NCBI GenBank assembly: GCA_020002185.1
Contig: CM034544.1
Location: 36,604,253-36,668,252 of the forward strand
DNA length: 64,000 nucleotides
DNA from: Paraescarpia echinospica
Taxonomy: Eukaryota > Annelida > Polychaeta > Sabellida > Siboglinidae
Reading direction: 5' to 3'
The notes under the pieces are model-generated. The model did not search any database, was not told the DNA's origin, and saw nothing but the letters and a program-made list of their open reading frames with translations. How positions within the stretch are numbered: position 1 is the first letter of the stretch; the number at the start of each line of letters is the position of its first letter. Made by a program: the position numbers and the translations under genes. Below are positions 42,611 through 54,643 of this stretch, in pieces.

Positions 42611-45361
42611 GTTGGACATGTCTTAACCACTATGCACTACACCTTATAGCTTATACTTATGTCTTAACCACTATGTGCTACACCTTATACTTATGTCTTC
42701 GACACTATGTGTTATACCTTATACCTTATACGACTCTCATACCAGAGGTGCTAACGTAGTGCTTAGGGCAGTGGACTCTCATATCAGAGGTCGTAATGTA
42801 ATGGTTAGAGCAGTGGACTCTTATACCAGAGGTGATAGTGTAGTTTTGTGTGCTCTCATACAGAGGTGGCAGTTTAGCGGTAAGGGCAGTGGACTCTCGT
42901 ACCAGAGGTGGAGTGTAGTGTTTAGGGCCGTGGATTCTCGTACAGAGGTGGTATTGTAGTGGTTAGAGCAGCGGACTCTCATTCAAGAGGTGGGAACGTA
43001 GTAACTAGGGCAGTGGACTCTCATACAGATGTTGTCGTGTAGTGTTTGAGCAGTGGACTCTGATACCAGAGGCGGGAATGTAGTGGTTAGAGCAGTGGGC
43101 TCTCTTATAAGAGGTGGTAGTACAGTTGTTAGGGCTCTCATACCAGAGGTGGTAGTGTAGTGCTTAGGGCAGTGGATTCTCGTACAAGAGATGGTGGTGC
43201 AGTGGTTAGAGCAGTGGCGTCTTATTCCAGAGATGGTAGTGTAGTGGTTAGTTCTCTCATACTGAGGTGGTCGTGTAGTGGTTAGAGCAGTGAATTATCA
43301 TACCAGAGGTGGAAGTGTAGTGCTTGGGGCAGTGGACACTCGTACAAGTGGTGGTAGTGTAGTGGTTAGAACAGTGGCCTTTTATACCACAGGTGATAGT
43401 GTAGTGGTTAGTGCTCTCATACAGAGGTGGTAGTTTAGCGGTTAGGGCAGAAGACACTCGTACCAGACATGGTAGTGTAGTGTTTAGAGCAGTGCACTCT
43501 CAAATAGAGATGGTAGTGTAGTGGTTAGAGCAGCGGACTCTCATTGAAGAGGTGGTAGTGTAGCGATTATGGCAGTGGACTCTCACACAGATGTGGCCGT
43601 GTAGTGTTTGAGCAATGGACTCTGATACCATAGGCGGGAGTGTAGTGGTTAGAGCAGTGGAATCTTATACCAGAGGTGATAGTGTTGTGGTGTGTGCTCT
43701 CATACCACTTTTACCAGAGGTGGTTGTATAGTTTTTAGTGTTCTCATACCAGAGGTGGTAGTGTAGTGCTTAGGGCAGTGGACTCTCGTACAACAGGTGG
43801 TTATGTAGTGGTTAAAGCAGTTGCGTCTTATACCTGAGGTGGTTGTGTAGTGGTTAGTTCCTTCATACTGAGGTGGTAGTGTAGTGGATAGAGCAGTGAA
43901 TTCTCATACCAGAGGTGGTAGTGTAGTGCTTAGGGCAGTGGATTCTCGTACAAGAGGTGGTGGTGTAGTGGTTAGAGCAGTGGCCTCTTATACTAGAGGT
44001 GGTTGTGTAGTGGTTAGTGCTTTCATACTGAGGTGGTAGTGTAGTGGTTAGAGCAGTGAATTCTCATACCAGAGGTGGTAGTTTAGTGCTTAGGGCAGTG
44101 GACTCTCGTACAAGAGGTGGTAGTGTAATGGTTAGAGCAGTGGCCTCTTATACCTGAGGTGATAGTGTAGTGGTTAGCGCTCTCATACAGAGGTGGTAGT
44201 TTAGCGGTTAGGACAGAAGACTCTCGTAACTGAGGTGGTAGTGTAGTGGTTAGAGCAGTGCACTCTCAAACAGAGGTGGTAGTGTAGTGGTTAGAGCATT
44301 GGGCTCTCTTACCAGAGGTGGTAGTACAGTTTTTAGGGCTCTCATATCAGAGGTGGTAGTGAAGTGCTTAGGGCAGTGGACTCTCGTACAAAAGGTGGTG
44401 GTGTAGTGGTTAGAGCAGTGGCGTCTTATTCCAGAGTTGTAGTGTAGTGGTTAGTGCTCTCATACTGAGGTGGTCTTGTAGTGGTTAGAGCAGTGAATTA
44501 TCATACCAAAGGTGGTAGTGTAGTGCTTAGGTCAGTGGAATCTCGTACAAGAAGTGGTAGTGTAGAGGGTAGAGCAGTGGCCTCTTATACCAGAAGTGAT
44601 AGTGTAGTGGTTAGTGCTCTCATACAGAGGTAGTAGTTTAGCGGTTAGGGCAGAAGACTCTCGTACCAGAGGTGGTAGTGTAGTGGTTAGAGCAGAGCTC
44701 TCTCTAATAGAGGTGGTAGTGTAGTAGTTAGAGCAGCGGACTCTCATTTGAAAAGATGGTAGTGTAGTGGCTAGGGCAGTGGATTCTCTTACATAGGTGG
44801 TCGTGTAGTGTTTGAGCAGTGGACGCAAGGTATACTGCCCATTAACCAGCAATGTGTACTACACATTAACCTGCAATGTGTACTGCCCACAAACCTGCAA
44901 GGTATACTGCTAACTAACCCGCAAGATATACAAGGTGACCGTGGGAGAACGGTGCTGGATGGGAGGTTGTTAGGCGTGGTTCAGAGGCCCACACCCCCAA
45001 AACGCCATGTGGGGCCCCGTCGTCTCATACATACCCTCTCACATACAAACACACACACGCGCGCACATGCACATACACACACAAACAAACAAACACACAC
45101 GAACAGAGGCACGCATGCATGCAGGCACAAGTGTCACTGAACATGAGAAAGGGGAGAAAGAATCATACCGACATATATCCATCCGTACAACAGACAGTCA
45201 TACCGACAGACATTAATGCAAACATACATCCTTACAGACAGACAGCAGACAAACGACCAAATAGGCAGACACATATAGAGAAACGCAGAGAGACAAAGAA
45301 TTAGGATAACAGATAGACAGCCAACCAAACATAGTGACAGAGAGACATACATTCACACAGA

Positions 45362-45474
45362 CACGCAGGCACGCAGGCACGCAGGCACGCAGGCACGCAG
45401 GCACGCAGGCACGCAGGCACGCAGGCACGCAGGCACGCAGGCACGCAGGCACGCAGGCACGCAGGCACGCAGAT
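45362..45474. repeat. GCACGCAG octanucleotide microsatellite, unit A
   Basis: About 14 perfect copies of an 8-bp unit (GCACGCAG). Equivalents at about 52586-52690 (unit B) and 57150-57268 (unit C), differing in copy number. Confidence 0.95.
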
Positions 45475-45890
45475 ACACAGACATACAGACAGGCAGAAGC
45501 ACACACCCACGCACTCACACTCACGAGCACGTGCACGCGTACGCGGAAACGCACACGAGCACATACAAAAAACATTCATACACACATACACACAACCAAG
45601 CGGATAAACTAACACACATATAACTGCCACCACAAACACTAAAATAGCGTTCATAGGAACGAACCAATGCGTGTTGCATGCATATTAACAATTGGTATAT
45701 ATATATATATATATATATTCCGGCATGTCTACATGTATGTATGCCTACATACCTCCTTAACTACCTTTTTTTCCAACATTTGACATGGTTTTCATGCTTC
45801 CTTTTCGCATTAGTATATTGACATGAATACTTGTGGCAACAAATAGCTACGTTGATGCTCTGTGTCGTAAAAACCCGTCGATTGTCATAC

Positions 45891-46082
45891 CTGGACACGC
45901 CCACACGCTGCACGCGCGAATCTCAGTAGACATCCCGACGCACGCAGAGCCGCCATTTTGTGGCGACGGGTCGTCACAGTGTCGCACGCGTAGCTGCGTT
46001 CCTCCGTCACACGTGGCTGAACAAAAGGTCCACGGGTCCCACTCGGACCACTGCCCGTCAATCACCGGACCAGACTGGTCTT
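45891..46082 (-). CDS. Thrombospondin type-1 exon, copy B
   Basis: Same 192-bp phase 1-1 exon and splice sites as copy A, with STEIRACSVWACPG. All six cysteines and the three Trp are kept and there is no stop, so splicing A, B and C together would give three in-frame TSP1 repeats. Confidence 0.85.
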
Positions 46083-46160
46083 CTGTGGATAGAAAGCATA
46101 AACCGGTAAAGACAAGTTCTTACATAGCGCTAATGACTTAGGACTGTTCACGGTTTACAC

Positions 46161-46408
46161 CCTGCCAGACCTGTACAATCGAACACCATCTCGACTTCGC
46201 TGGGAAGAATTCAGCCACGCAGCAGTTAGTGCGCGAATATTGTTCGTATCCAAATGTCCACCACTGTATATAGCCAGATACTCATTCATACAGCTGTGCG
46301 ATGATGAGCAACGTAGAATTGACGAACTTATTGCAGTTTCAAAAAGGCACCACAACATTCGAACCCGAGTTCTTTCGATTTAGCCAATGCGTTCCACGTT
46401 GTATATAT
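46161..46408 (-). mobile_element. tRNA-derived SINE, copy B
   Basis: Same SINE in unit B, carried along by the tandem duplication and not independently inserted. Confidence 0.6.
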
Positions 46409-46845
46409 TATATTTTACGCGTAGTTACGCATGCAGATTACAACGCACGCACACACGCACACACGCACACTCGCACACACGCACACACGCACACACGCAC
46501 AGTTAATACTTAGTAATGAAGGTGTTTCTCCAATGGCAGATACCTGCGAAGGAATTCCATACTGGTTAATTTCACTTAAATGATTGGATTTGTATATGTC
46601 CGTAGAAACAATTAAACGCTTGAAACCGAACGTGTTTTCAATTATACGTAATACATCTATACATTTCGCTGTAATTAAACTGTTGAGTGGGATATACAGG
46701 CGCGCCAGTCTGTATACGTTTTGTATCAAAAGGGGATAAATTATTATTAACAGGAACAGAATGTTGGTCACTGCATTTATATGAAATAGCATTACTATTG
46801 GTCGACGATAGAGCTGGTGCGTGGTAGTGAGGTAGTGACGTTTGC

Positions 46846-47259
46846 GCTGAAATAAACTGTATTGTGTGTTTGCGTACATTTTACATTCCTGTGCAATTCC
46901 GGCGCTGCTTACTGCCGGCGCTGGGCACTGACGCTGTAATCGAATTTCGGCAGTCTTTGATTAGCGGTGGAGTTGTCGGCAATATTAATAAACAGTTCGC
47001 CGGCGCTAGGCGGAGAATTTCATAACGAAAGCTAGCGGGATAATGGGCCTGCTGCGTTATTAAGGTGTACGCAATAGTTGGAATATAGAGAAGCTAGGTG
47101 GAGCTAGACAAGTTGTTGCTGTGTGTAGGCAATAGTTGGATTATAATAAAGGAGAAGGTAAGCTTGTGACAATTCACCGTTAAAATAAAGTACTATAGCG
47201 TGTGTTGCAACCAATTTTATTCATTCCATCGCTGTAGTCGAGCAAGTAACCGCGTGACA
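46846..47259 (+). mobile_element. LTR-like segment, unit B (133-bp deletion)
   Basis: Counterpart of 40270-40800 lacking the TATA-bearing 133 bp. Confidence 0.38.
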
Positions 47260-47311
47260 TAACGGGTGGGCCACGGACAGGTCCCCCGGGCCGAGGCGAA
47301 CACCTGGGGAA

Positions 47312-50300
47312 GTGGATTCTCATACAGAGGTAGTAGTGTAGTGGTTAGAGCAGCGGACTCTCATTCAAGAGGTGGGAGCGTAGTGACTAGGCAGTGGACT
47401 CTCATACAGATGTGGTAGTGTAGTGTTTGAGCAGTGGACTCTGATACCAGAGGCGGGAGTGTAGTGGTTAGAGCAGTGGGCTCTCTTACCAGAGGTGGTA
47501 GTACAGTTGTTAGGACTCCCATACCAGAGGTGGTAGTGTAGAGCTTAGGGCAGTGGACTCTCGTACAAGCTCGTACAACAGGTGGTGGTGTAGTGGTTAG
47601 AGCAGTGGCGTCTTATACCAGAGGTGGTAGAGTAGTGGTTAGTGCTCTCATACTGAGGTGGTAGTGTAGTGGTTAGAGCAGTGGACTCTCGTACAAGAGG
47701 TGGTAGTGTAGTGGTCAGAGTAGTGGCCTCTTATACCAGAGGTGATAGTGTAGTGGTTAGTGCTCTCATACAGAGGTGGTAGTTTAGCGGTTAGGGCAGA
47801 AGACTCTCGTACCAGAGGTGGTAGTGTAGTGGTTAGAGCAGTGCACTCTCAAATAGAGGTGGTAGTGTAGTGGTTAGAGCAGTATAGTCCCTCTTCTGTT
47901 TGACGGGCACTTTTTTCGACACCAACTTGCGCAGATGGTTGCTGTATTTTGCCAGCACTTTTTTCTGTTTCGCCGATAATTTCACGTTCCCGCGCAAAAT
48001 GTTGTACGCGCAGTCGCGCAGACTACAGATGAGATCGGAATCCGCGTGGGCGATCACGGCTTTTTTTCAGATCCGCATTCCTCTTGTATCTACGCAACAG
48101 ATTCAGGGCCAGGATGTGCCTCTTGACGCGCTCTGTCATCCTGACGAATGACGTCGGCCGCGACGCGCTCCTCTTTTCATACTTTAACTCCACTTCACTA
48201 GATGTCAGCACTACTAAAAAATAGTCACTATGTATACTGTATGTAATTGGACACATAAAACATAGTCACTATATACACTGTATGTATGTGGACATCTAAA
48301 AAAATAGTCGCTATATATACTGTATGTAGTTGGACACCTAAAAACATACTCACTATATACACTGTATATATTTGCATACCTGTTAGGGCTCTCATACCAG
48401 ATGTGGTAGTGTATTGCTTAGGGCAGTGGACTCTCGTACAAAAGGTGGTGGTGTAGTGGTTAGAGCAGTGGCGTCTTATTCCAGAGTTGTAGTGTAGTGG
48501 TTAGTGCTCTCATACTGAGGTGGTCGTGTAGTGGTTAGAGCAGTGAATTCTCATACCAGAGGTGTTAGTGTAGTGCTTAGGGCAGTGGACACTCTTGCAA
48601 GAGGTGGTATTGTAGTGGTTAGAGCAGTGGCCTTTTATACCAGAGGTGATAGTTTAGCGGTAAGGGCAGAAGACTCTCGTACCAGAGGTGCTAGTGTAGT
48701 GTTTAGAGCAGTGTACTCTCAAATAGAGGTGGTAGTGTAGTGGTTAGGGCAGCGGACTCTCATTTGAGTATGTATTTGGACACATAAAAACATAGCCGCT
48801 ATATACACTGTATATATGTGGACATCTAAACAAATAGTCACTATATATACTGTATGTAGTTGGACACCTAAAAACATAGTAACTATATACACTGTATGTA
48901 TTTGCATACCTAAAAGCTTAGTCACTATTTATACTGTATATTTGGACACCTTAAGCATAGTCATTATATATACTGTATGTATTTGAACACCTAAATATAC
49001 AGCCACTATATACATTGTGTATATTTGGACACCTAAAGTCATAGTCACTATATACACCGTATGTATGCAGTTGGACATGTCTTAACCACTATGCACTACA
49101 CCTTATAGCTTATACTTATGTCTTAACCACTATGTGCTACACCTTATACTTATGTCTTCGACACTATGTGTTATACCTTATAATGTATACGACTCTCATA
49201 CCAGAGGTGCTAACGTAGTGCTTAGGGCAGTGGACTCTCATATCAGAGGTGGTAATGTAATGGTTAGAGCAGTGGACTCTTATACCAGAGGTGATAGTGT
49301 AGTTTTGTGTGCTCTCATACAGAGGTGGTAGTTTAGCGGTAAGGGCAGTGGACTCTCGTACCAGAGGTGGAGTGTAGTGTTTAGGGCCGTGGATTCTCGT
49401 ACAGAGGTGGTATTGTAGTGGATAGAGCAGCGGACTCTCATTCAAGAGGTGGGAACGTAGTAACTAGGGCAGTGGACTCTCATACAGATGTTGTCGTGTA
49501 GTGTTTGAGCAGTGGACTCTGATACCAGAGGCGGGAATGTAGTGGTTAGAGCAGTGGGCTCTCTTATAAGAGGTGGTAGTACAGTTGTTAGGGCTCTCAT
49601 ACCTGAGGTGGTAGTGTAGTGCTTAGGGCAGTGGACTCTCGTACAAGAGATGGTGGTGCAGTGGTTAGAGCAGTGGCGTCTTATTCCAGAGATGGTAGTG
49701 TAGTGGTTAGTTCTCTCATACTGAGGTGGTCGTGTAGTGGTTAGAGCAGTGAATTATCATACCAGAGGTGGAAGTGTAGTGCTTGGGGCAGTGGACACTC
49801 GTACAAGTGTTGGTAGTGTAGTGGTTAGAACAGTGGCCTTTTATACCACAGGTGATAGTGTAGTGGTTAGTGCTCTCATACAGAGGTGGTAGTTTAGCGG
49901 TTAGGGCAGAAGACACTCGTACCAGACATGGTAGTGTAGTGTTTAGAGCAGTGCACTCTCAAATAGAGATGGTAGTGTAGTGGTTAGAGCAGCGGACTCT
50001 CATTGAAGAGGTGGTAGTGTAGCGACTATGGCAGTGGACTCTCACACAGATGTGGCCGTGTAGTGTTTGAGCAATGGACTCTGATACCATAGGCGGGAGT
50101 GTAGTGGTTAGAGCAGTGGAATCTTATACCAGAGGTGATAGTGTTGTGGTGTGTGCTCTCATACCACTTTTACCAGAGGTGGTTGTATAGTTTTTAGTGT
50201 TCTCATACCAGAGGTGGTAGTGTAGTGCTTAGGGCAGTGGACTCTCGTACAACAGGTGGTTATGTAGTGGTTAAAGCAGTTGCGTCTTATACCTGAGGTG

Positions 50301-52048
50301 GTTGTGTAGTGGTTAGTTCCTTCATACTGAGGTGGTAGTGTAGTGGATAGAGCAGTGAATTCTCATACCAGAGGTGGTAGTGTAGTGCTTAGGGCAGTGG
50401 ATTCTCGTACAAGAGGTGGTGGTGTAGTGGTTAGAGCAGTGGCCTCTTATACTAGAGGTGGTTGTGTAGTGGTTAGTGCTTTCATACTGAGGTGGTAGTG
50501 TAGTGGTTAGAGCAGTGAATTCTCATACCAGAGGTGGAAGTGTAGTGCTTGGGGCAGTGGACACTCGTACAAGTGTTGGTAGTGTAGTGGTTAGAACAGT
50601 GGCCTTTTATACCACAGGTGATAGTGTAGTGGTTAGTGCTCTCATACAGAGGTGGTAGTTTAGCGGTTAGGGCAGAAGACACTCGTACCAGACATGGTAG
50701 TGTAGTGTTTAGAGCAGTGCACTCTCAAATAGAGATGGTAGTGTAGTGGTTAGAGCAGCGGACTCTCATTGAAGAGGTGGTAGTGTAGCGACTATGGCAG
50801 TGGACTCTCACACAGATGTGGCCGTGTAGTGTTTGAGCAATGGACTCTGATACCATAGGCGGGAGTGTAGTGGTTAGAGCAGTGGAATCTTATACCAGAG
50901 GTGATAGTGTTGTGGTGTGTGCTCTCATACCACTTTTACCAGAGGTGGTTGTATAGTTTTTAGTGTTCTCATACCAGAGGTGGTAGTGTAGTGCTTAGGG
51001 CAGTGGACTCTCGTACAACAGGTGGTTATGTAGTGGTTAAAGCAGTTGCGTCTTATACCTGAGGTGGTTGTGTAGTGGTTAGTTCCTTCATACTGAGGTG
51101 GTAGTGTAGTGGATAGAGCAGTGAATTCTCATACCAGAGGTGGTAGTGTAGTGCTTAGGGCAGTGGATTCTCGTACAAGAGGTGGTGGTGTAGTGGTTAG
51201 AGCAGTGGCCTCTTATACTAGAGGTGGTTGTGTAGTGGTTAGTGCTTTCATACTGAGGTGGTAGTGTAGTGGTTAGAGCAGTGAATTCTCATACCAGAGG
51301 TGGTAGTTTAGTGCTTAGGGCAGTGGACTCTCGTACAAGAGGTGGTAGTGTAATGGTTAGAGCAGTGGCCTCTTATACCTGAGGTGATAGTGTAGTGGTT
51401 AGCGCTCTCATACATAGGTGGTAGTTTAGCGGTTAGGACAGAAGACTCTCGTAACTGAGGTGGTAGTGTAGTGGTTAGAGCAGTGCACTCTCAAACAGAG
51501 GTGGTAGTGTAGTGGTTAGAGCATTGGGCTCTCTTACCAGAGGTGGTAGTACAGTTTTTAGGGCTCTCATACCAGAGGTGGTAGTGAAGTGCTTAGGGCA
51601 GTGGACTCTCGTACAAAAGGTGGTGGTGTAGTGGTTAGAGCAGTGGCGTCTTATTCCAGAGTTGTAGTGTAGTGGTTAGTGCTCTCATACTGAGGTGGTC
51701 GTGTAGTGGTTAGAGCAGTGAATTATCATACCAAAGGTGGTAGTGTAGTGCTTAGGTCAGTGGAATCTCGTACAAGAAGTGGTAGTGTAGAGGATAGAGC
51801 AGTGGCCTCTTATACCAGAAGTGATAGTGTAGTGGTTAGTGCTCTCATACAGAGGTAGTAGTTTAGCGGTTAGGGCAGAAGACTCTCGTACCAGAGGTGG
51901 TATTGTAGTGGTTAGAGCAGAGCTCTCTCTAATAGAGGTGGTAGTGTAGTAGTTAGAGCAGCGGACTCTCATTTGAAAAGATGGTAGTGTAGTGGCTAGG
52001 GCAGTGGATTCTCTTACATAGGTGGTCGTGTAGTGTTTGAGCAGTGGA
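47312..52048 (+). repeat. tRNA-half-like satellite, unit B
   Basis: Same satellite as unit A, longer by an internal ~766-bp duplication. Confidence 0.85.
47890..48149 (-). pseudogene. Polinton/adintovirus-type fragment, unit B
   Basis: Same fragment and same frame break as in unit A. Confidence 0.45.
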
Positions 52049-52585
52049 CGCAAGGTATACTGCCCATTAACCAGCAATGTGTATTACACATTAACCTGCA
52101 ATGTGTACTGCCCACAAACCTGCAAGGTATACTGCTAACTAGCCCGCAAGATATACAAGGTGACCGTGGGAGAACGGTGCTGGATGGGAGGTTGTTAGGC
52201 GTGGTTCAGAGGCCCACACCCCCAAAACGCCATGTGGGGCCCCGTCGTCTCATACATACCCTCTCACATACAAACACACACACGCGCGCACATGCACATA
52301 CACACACAAACAAACAAACACACACGAACAGAGGCACGCATGCATGCAGGCACAAGTGTCACTGAACATGAGAAAGGGGAGAAAGAATCATACCGACATA
52401 TATCCATCCGTACAACAGACAGTCATACCGACAGACATTAATGCAAACATACATCCTTACAGACAGACAGCAGACAAACGACCAAATAGGCAGACACTTA
52501 TAGAGAAACGCAGAGAGACAAAGAATTAGGATAACAGATAGACAGCCAACCAAACATAGTGACAGAGAGACATACATTCACACAG

Positions 52586-52690
52586 ACACGCAGGCACGCA
52601 GGCACGCAGGCACGCAGGCACGCAGGCACGCAGGCACGCAGGCACGCAGGCACGCAGGCACGCAGGCACGCAGGCACGCAGGCACGCAGA
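52586..52690. repeat. GCACGCAG octanucleotide microsatellite, unit B
   Basis: Same 8-bp unit as 45362-45474, slightly fewer copies. Confidence 0.95.
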
Positions 52691-53106
52691 TACACAGACA
52701 TACAGACATACAGAGAGGCAGAAGCACACACCCACGCACTCACACTCACGAGCACGTGCACGCGTACGCGCAAACGCACACAAGCACATACAAAAAACAC
52801 TCATACACACATACACACAACCAAGCGGATAAACTAACACACATATAACTGCCACCACAAACACTGAAATAGCGTTCATAGGAACGAACCAATGCGTGTT
52901 GCATGCATATTAACAATAGGTATATATATATATATGCCGGCATGTCTACATGTATGTATGCCTACATACCTCCTTAACTACCTTTTTTCCAACATTTGAC
53001 GTGGTTTTCATGTTTCCTTTTCGCATTAGTATATTGACATGAATACTTGTGGCAACAAATAGCTACGTTGATGCTCTATGTCGTAAAAACCCGTCGATTG
53101 TCATAC

Positions 53107-53298
53107 CTGGACACGGCCACACGCTGCACGCGCGAATCTCAGTAGACATCCCGACGCACGCAGAGCCGCCATTTTGTGGCGACGGGTCGTCACAGTGTCG
53201 CACGCGTAGCTGCGTTCCTCCGTCACACGTGGCTGAACAATAGGTCCACGGGTCCCACTCGGACCACTGCCCGTCAATCACCGGACCAGACTGGTCTT
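53107..53298 (-). CDS. Thrombospondin type-1 exon, copy C
   Basis: Same exon borders as A and B, with WTYCSATC for WTFCSATC and SVWPCPG for SVWACPG. It is closest to the signal-peptide exon and so would be the first TSP1 repeat of the transcript. Confidence 0.85.
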
Positions 53299-53376
53299 CT
53301 GTGGATAGAAAGCATAAACCGGTAAAGACAAGTTCTTACATAGCGCTAATGACTTAGGACTGTTCACGGTTTACAC

Positions 53377-53624
53377 CCTGCCAGACCTGTACAATCGAAC
53401 ACCATCTCGACTTCGCTGGGAAGAATTCAGCCACGCAGCAGTTAGTGCGCGAATATTGTTCGTACCCAAATGTCCACCACTGTATATAGCCAGATACTCA
53501 TTCATACAGCTGTGCGATGATGAGCAACGTAGAATTGACGAACTTATTGCAGTTTCAAAAAGGCACCACAACATTCGAACCCGAGTTCTTTCGATTTAGC
53601 CAATGCGTTCCACGTTGTATATAT
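53377..53624 (-). mobile_element. tRNA-derived SINE, copy C
   Basis: Same SINE in unit C, duplicated with the unit. Confidence 0.6.
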
Positions 53625-54061
53625 TATATTTTACGCGTAGTTACGCATGCAGATTACAACGCACGCACACACGCACACTCGCACACACGCACACACGCAC
53701 AGTTAATACTTAGTAATGAAGGTGTTTCTCCAATGGCAGATACCTGCGAAGGAATTCCATACTGGTTAATTTCATTTAAATGATTGGATTTGTATATGTC
53801 CGTAGAAACAATTAAACGCTTGAAACCGAACGTGTTTTCAATTATACGTAATACATCTATACATTTCGCTGTAATTAAGCTGTTGAGTGGGATATACAGG
53901 CGCGCCAGTCTGTATACGTTTTGTATCAAAAGGGGATAAATTATTATTAACAGGAACAGAATGTTGGTCACTGCATTTATATGAAATAGCATTACTATTG
54001 GTCGACGATAGAGCTGGTGCGTGGTAGTGAGGTAGTGACGTTTGCGCTGAAATAAACTGTA

Positions 54062-54592
54062 TTGTGTGTTTGCGTACATTTTACGTTCCTGTGCAATTCC
54101 GTCTAGCTATTCTCTGGATAGTGCAACTAGAACGCCGGCTGTATTCTGCGCGAGCTGGTAATACAACGCCGAGGCCGCTTACTTATAAAAACTGCGCGCT
54201 TGATTTGCCGTACGGTATGCCCTAGTTAGCGCGGGCGCTGCTTACTGCCGGCGCTAGGCACTGACGCTGTAATCGAATTTTGGCAGTCTTCGATTAGCGG
54301 TGGAGTTGTCGGCAATATTAATAAACAGTTCGCCTGCGCTAGGCGGAGAATTTCATAACGAAAGCTAGCGGGATAATGGGCCTGCTGCGTTATTAAGGTG
54401 AACGCAATAGTTGGAATATAGAGACGCTAGATGGAGCTAGACAAGTTGTTGCTGTGTGTAGGCAATAGTTGGATTATAATAAAGGAGAAGGTAAGCTTGT
54501 GACAATTCACCGTTAAAATAAAGTACTATAGCGTGTGTTGCAACCAATTTTATTCATTCCATCGCTGTAGTCGAGCAAGTAACCGCGTGACA
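54062..54592 (+). mobile_element. LTR-like segment, unit C
   Basis: Counterpart of 40270-40800, full length, with a few substitutions. Confidence 0.38.
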
Positions 54593-54643
54593 TAACGGGT
54601 GGGCCACGGACAGGTCCCCCGGGCCGAGTCGAACACCTGGGGG

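Larger units (their letters stand above)
40854..44823 (+). repeat. tRNA-half-like satellite, unit A
   Basis: Dozens of units of about 42 bp, consensus GTAGTGTAGTGGTTAGAGCA plus GTGGACTCTCATACCAGAGG. The first part resembles a tRNA D-arm with box A (TAGTGTAGTGG); the second can form a CTCT/AGAG stem with a CAT-containing loop, like an anticodon arm. No T-arm or box B is present, so no unit is a complete tRNA. It is interrupted by a Polinton-type fragment (41431-41690) and ACTGTATGTA arrays. Confidence 0.85.
39144..45719. repeat. Large tandem unit A (6.6 kb)
   Basis: First of three tandem units beginning GCCGGCATGTCTACATGTAT. Content in order: TSP1 exon (-), SINE (-), short CGCACA tract, LTR-like end (+), tRNA-half satellite with an embedded Polinton-type fragment and ACTGTATGTA arrays, a unique GTATACTGCC segment, a GCACGCAG microsatellite and (TA)n. 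Units A, B and C are nearly identical outside length changes, so the amplification is recent. Confidence 0.95.
45720..52935. repeat. Large tandem unit B (7.2 kb)
   Basis: Same content as unit A. Differences include a 133-bp deletion in the LTR-like segment (equivalent of 40309-40441, which holds the TATA-like CTTATAAAAA) and an extra internal duplication of about 766 bp in the satellite (49716-50482 repeated). Confidence 0.95.

Noticed and set aside
40854..44823. Array of functional tRNA genes
   Set aside because: Units lack box B, a T-arm and an acceptor stem; only a 5'-half resemblance.
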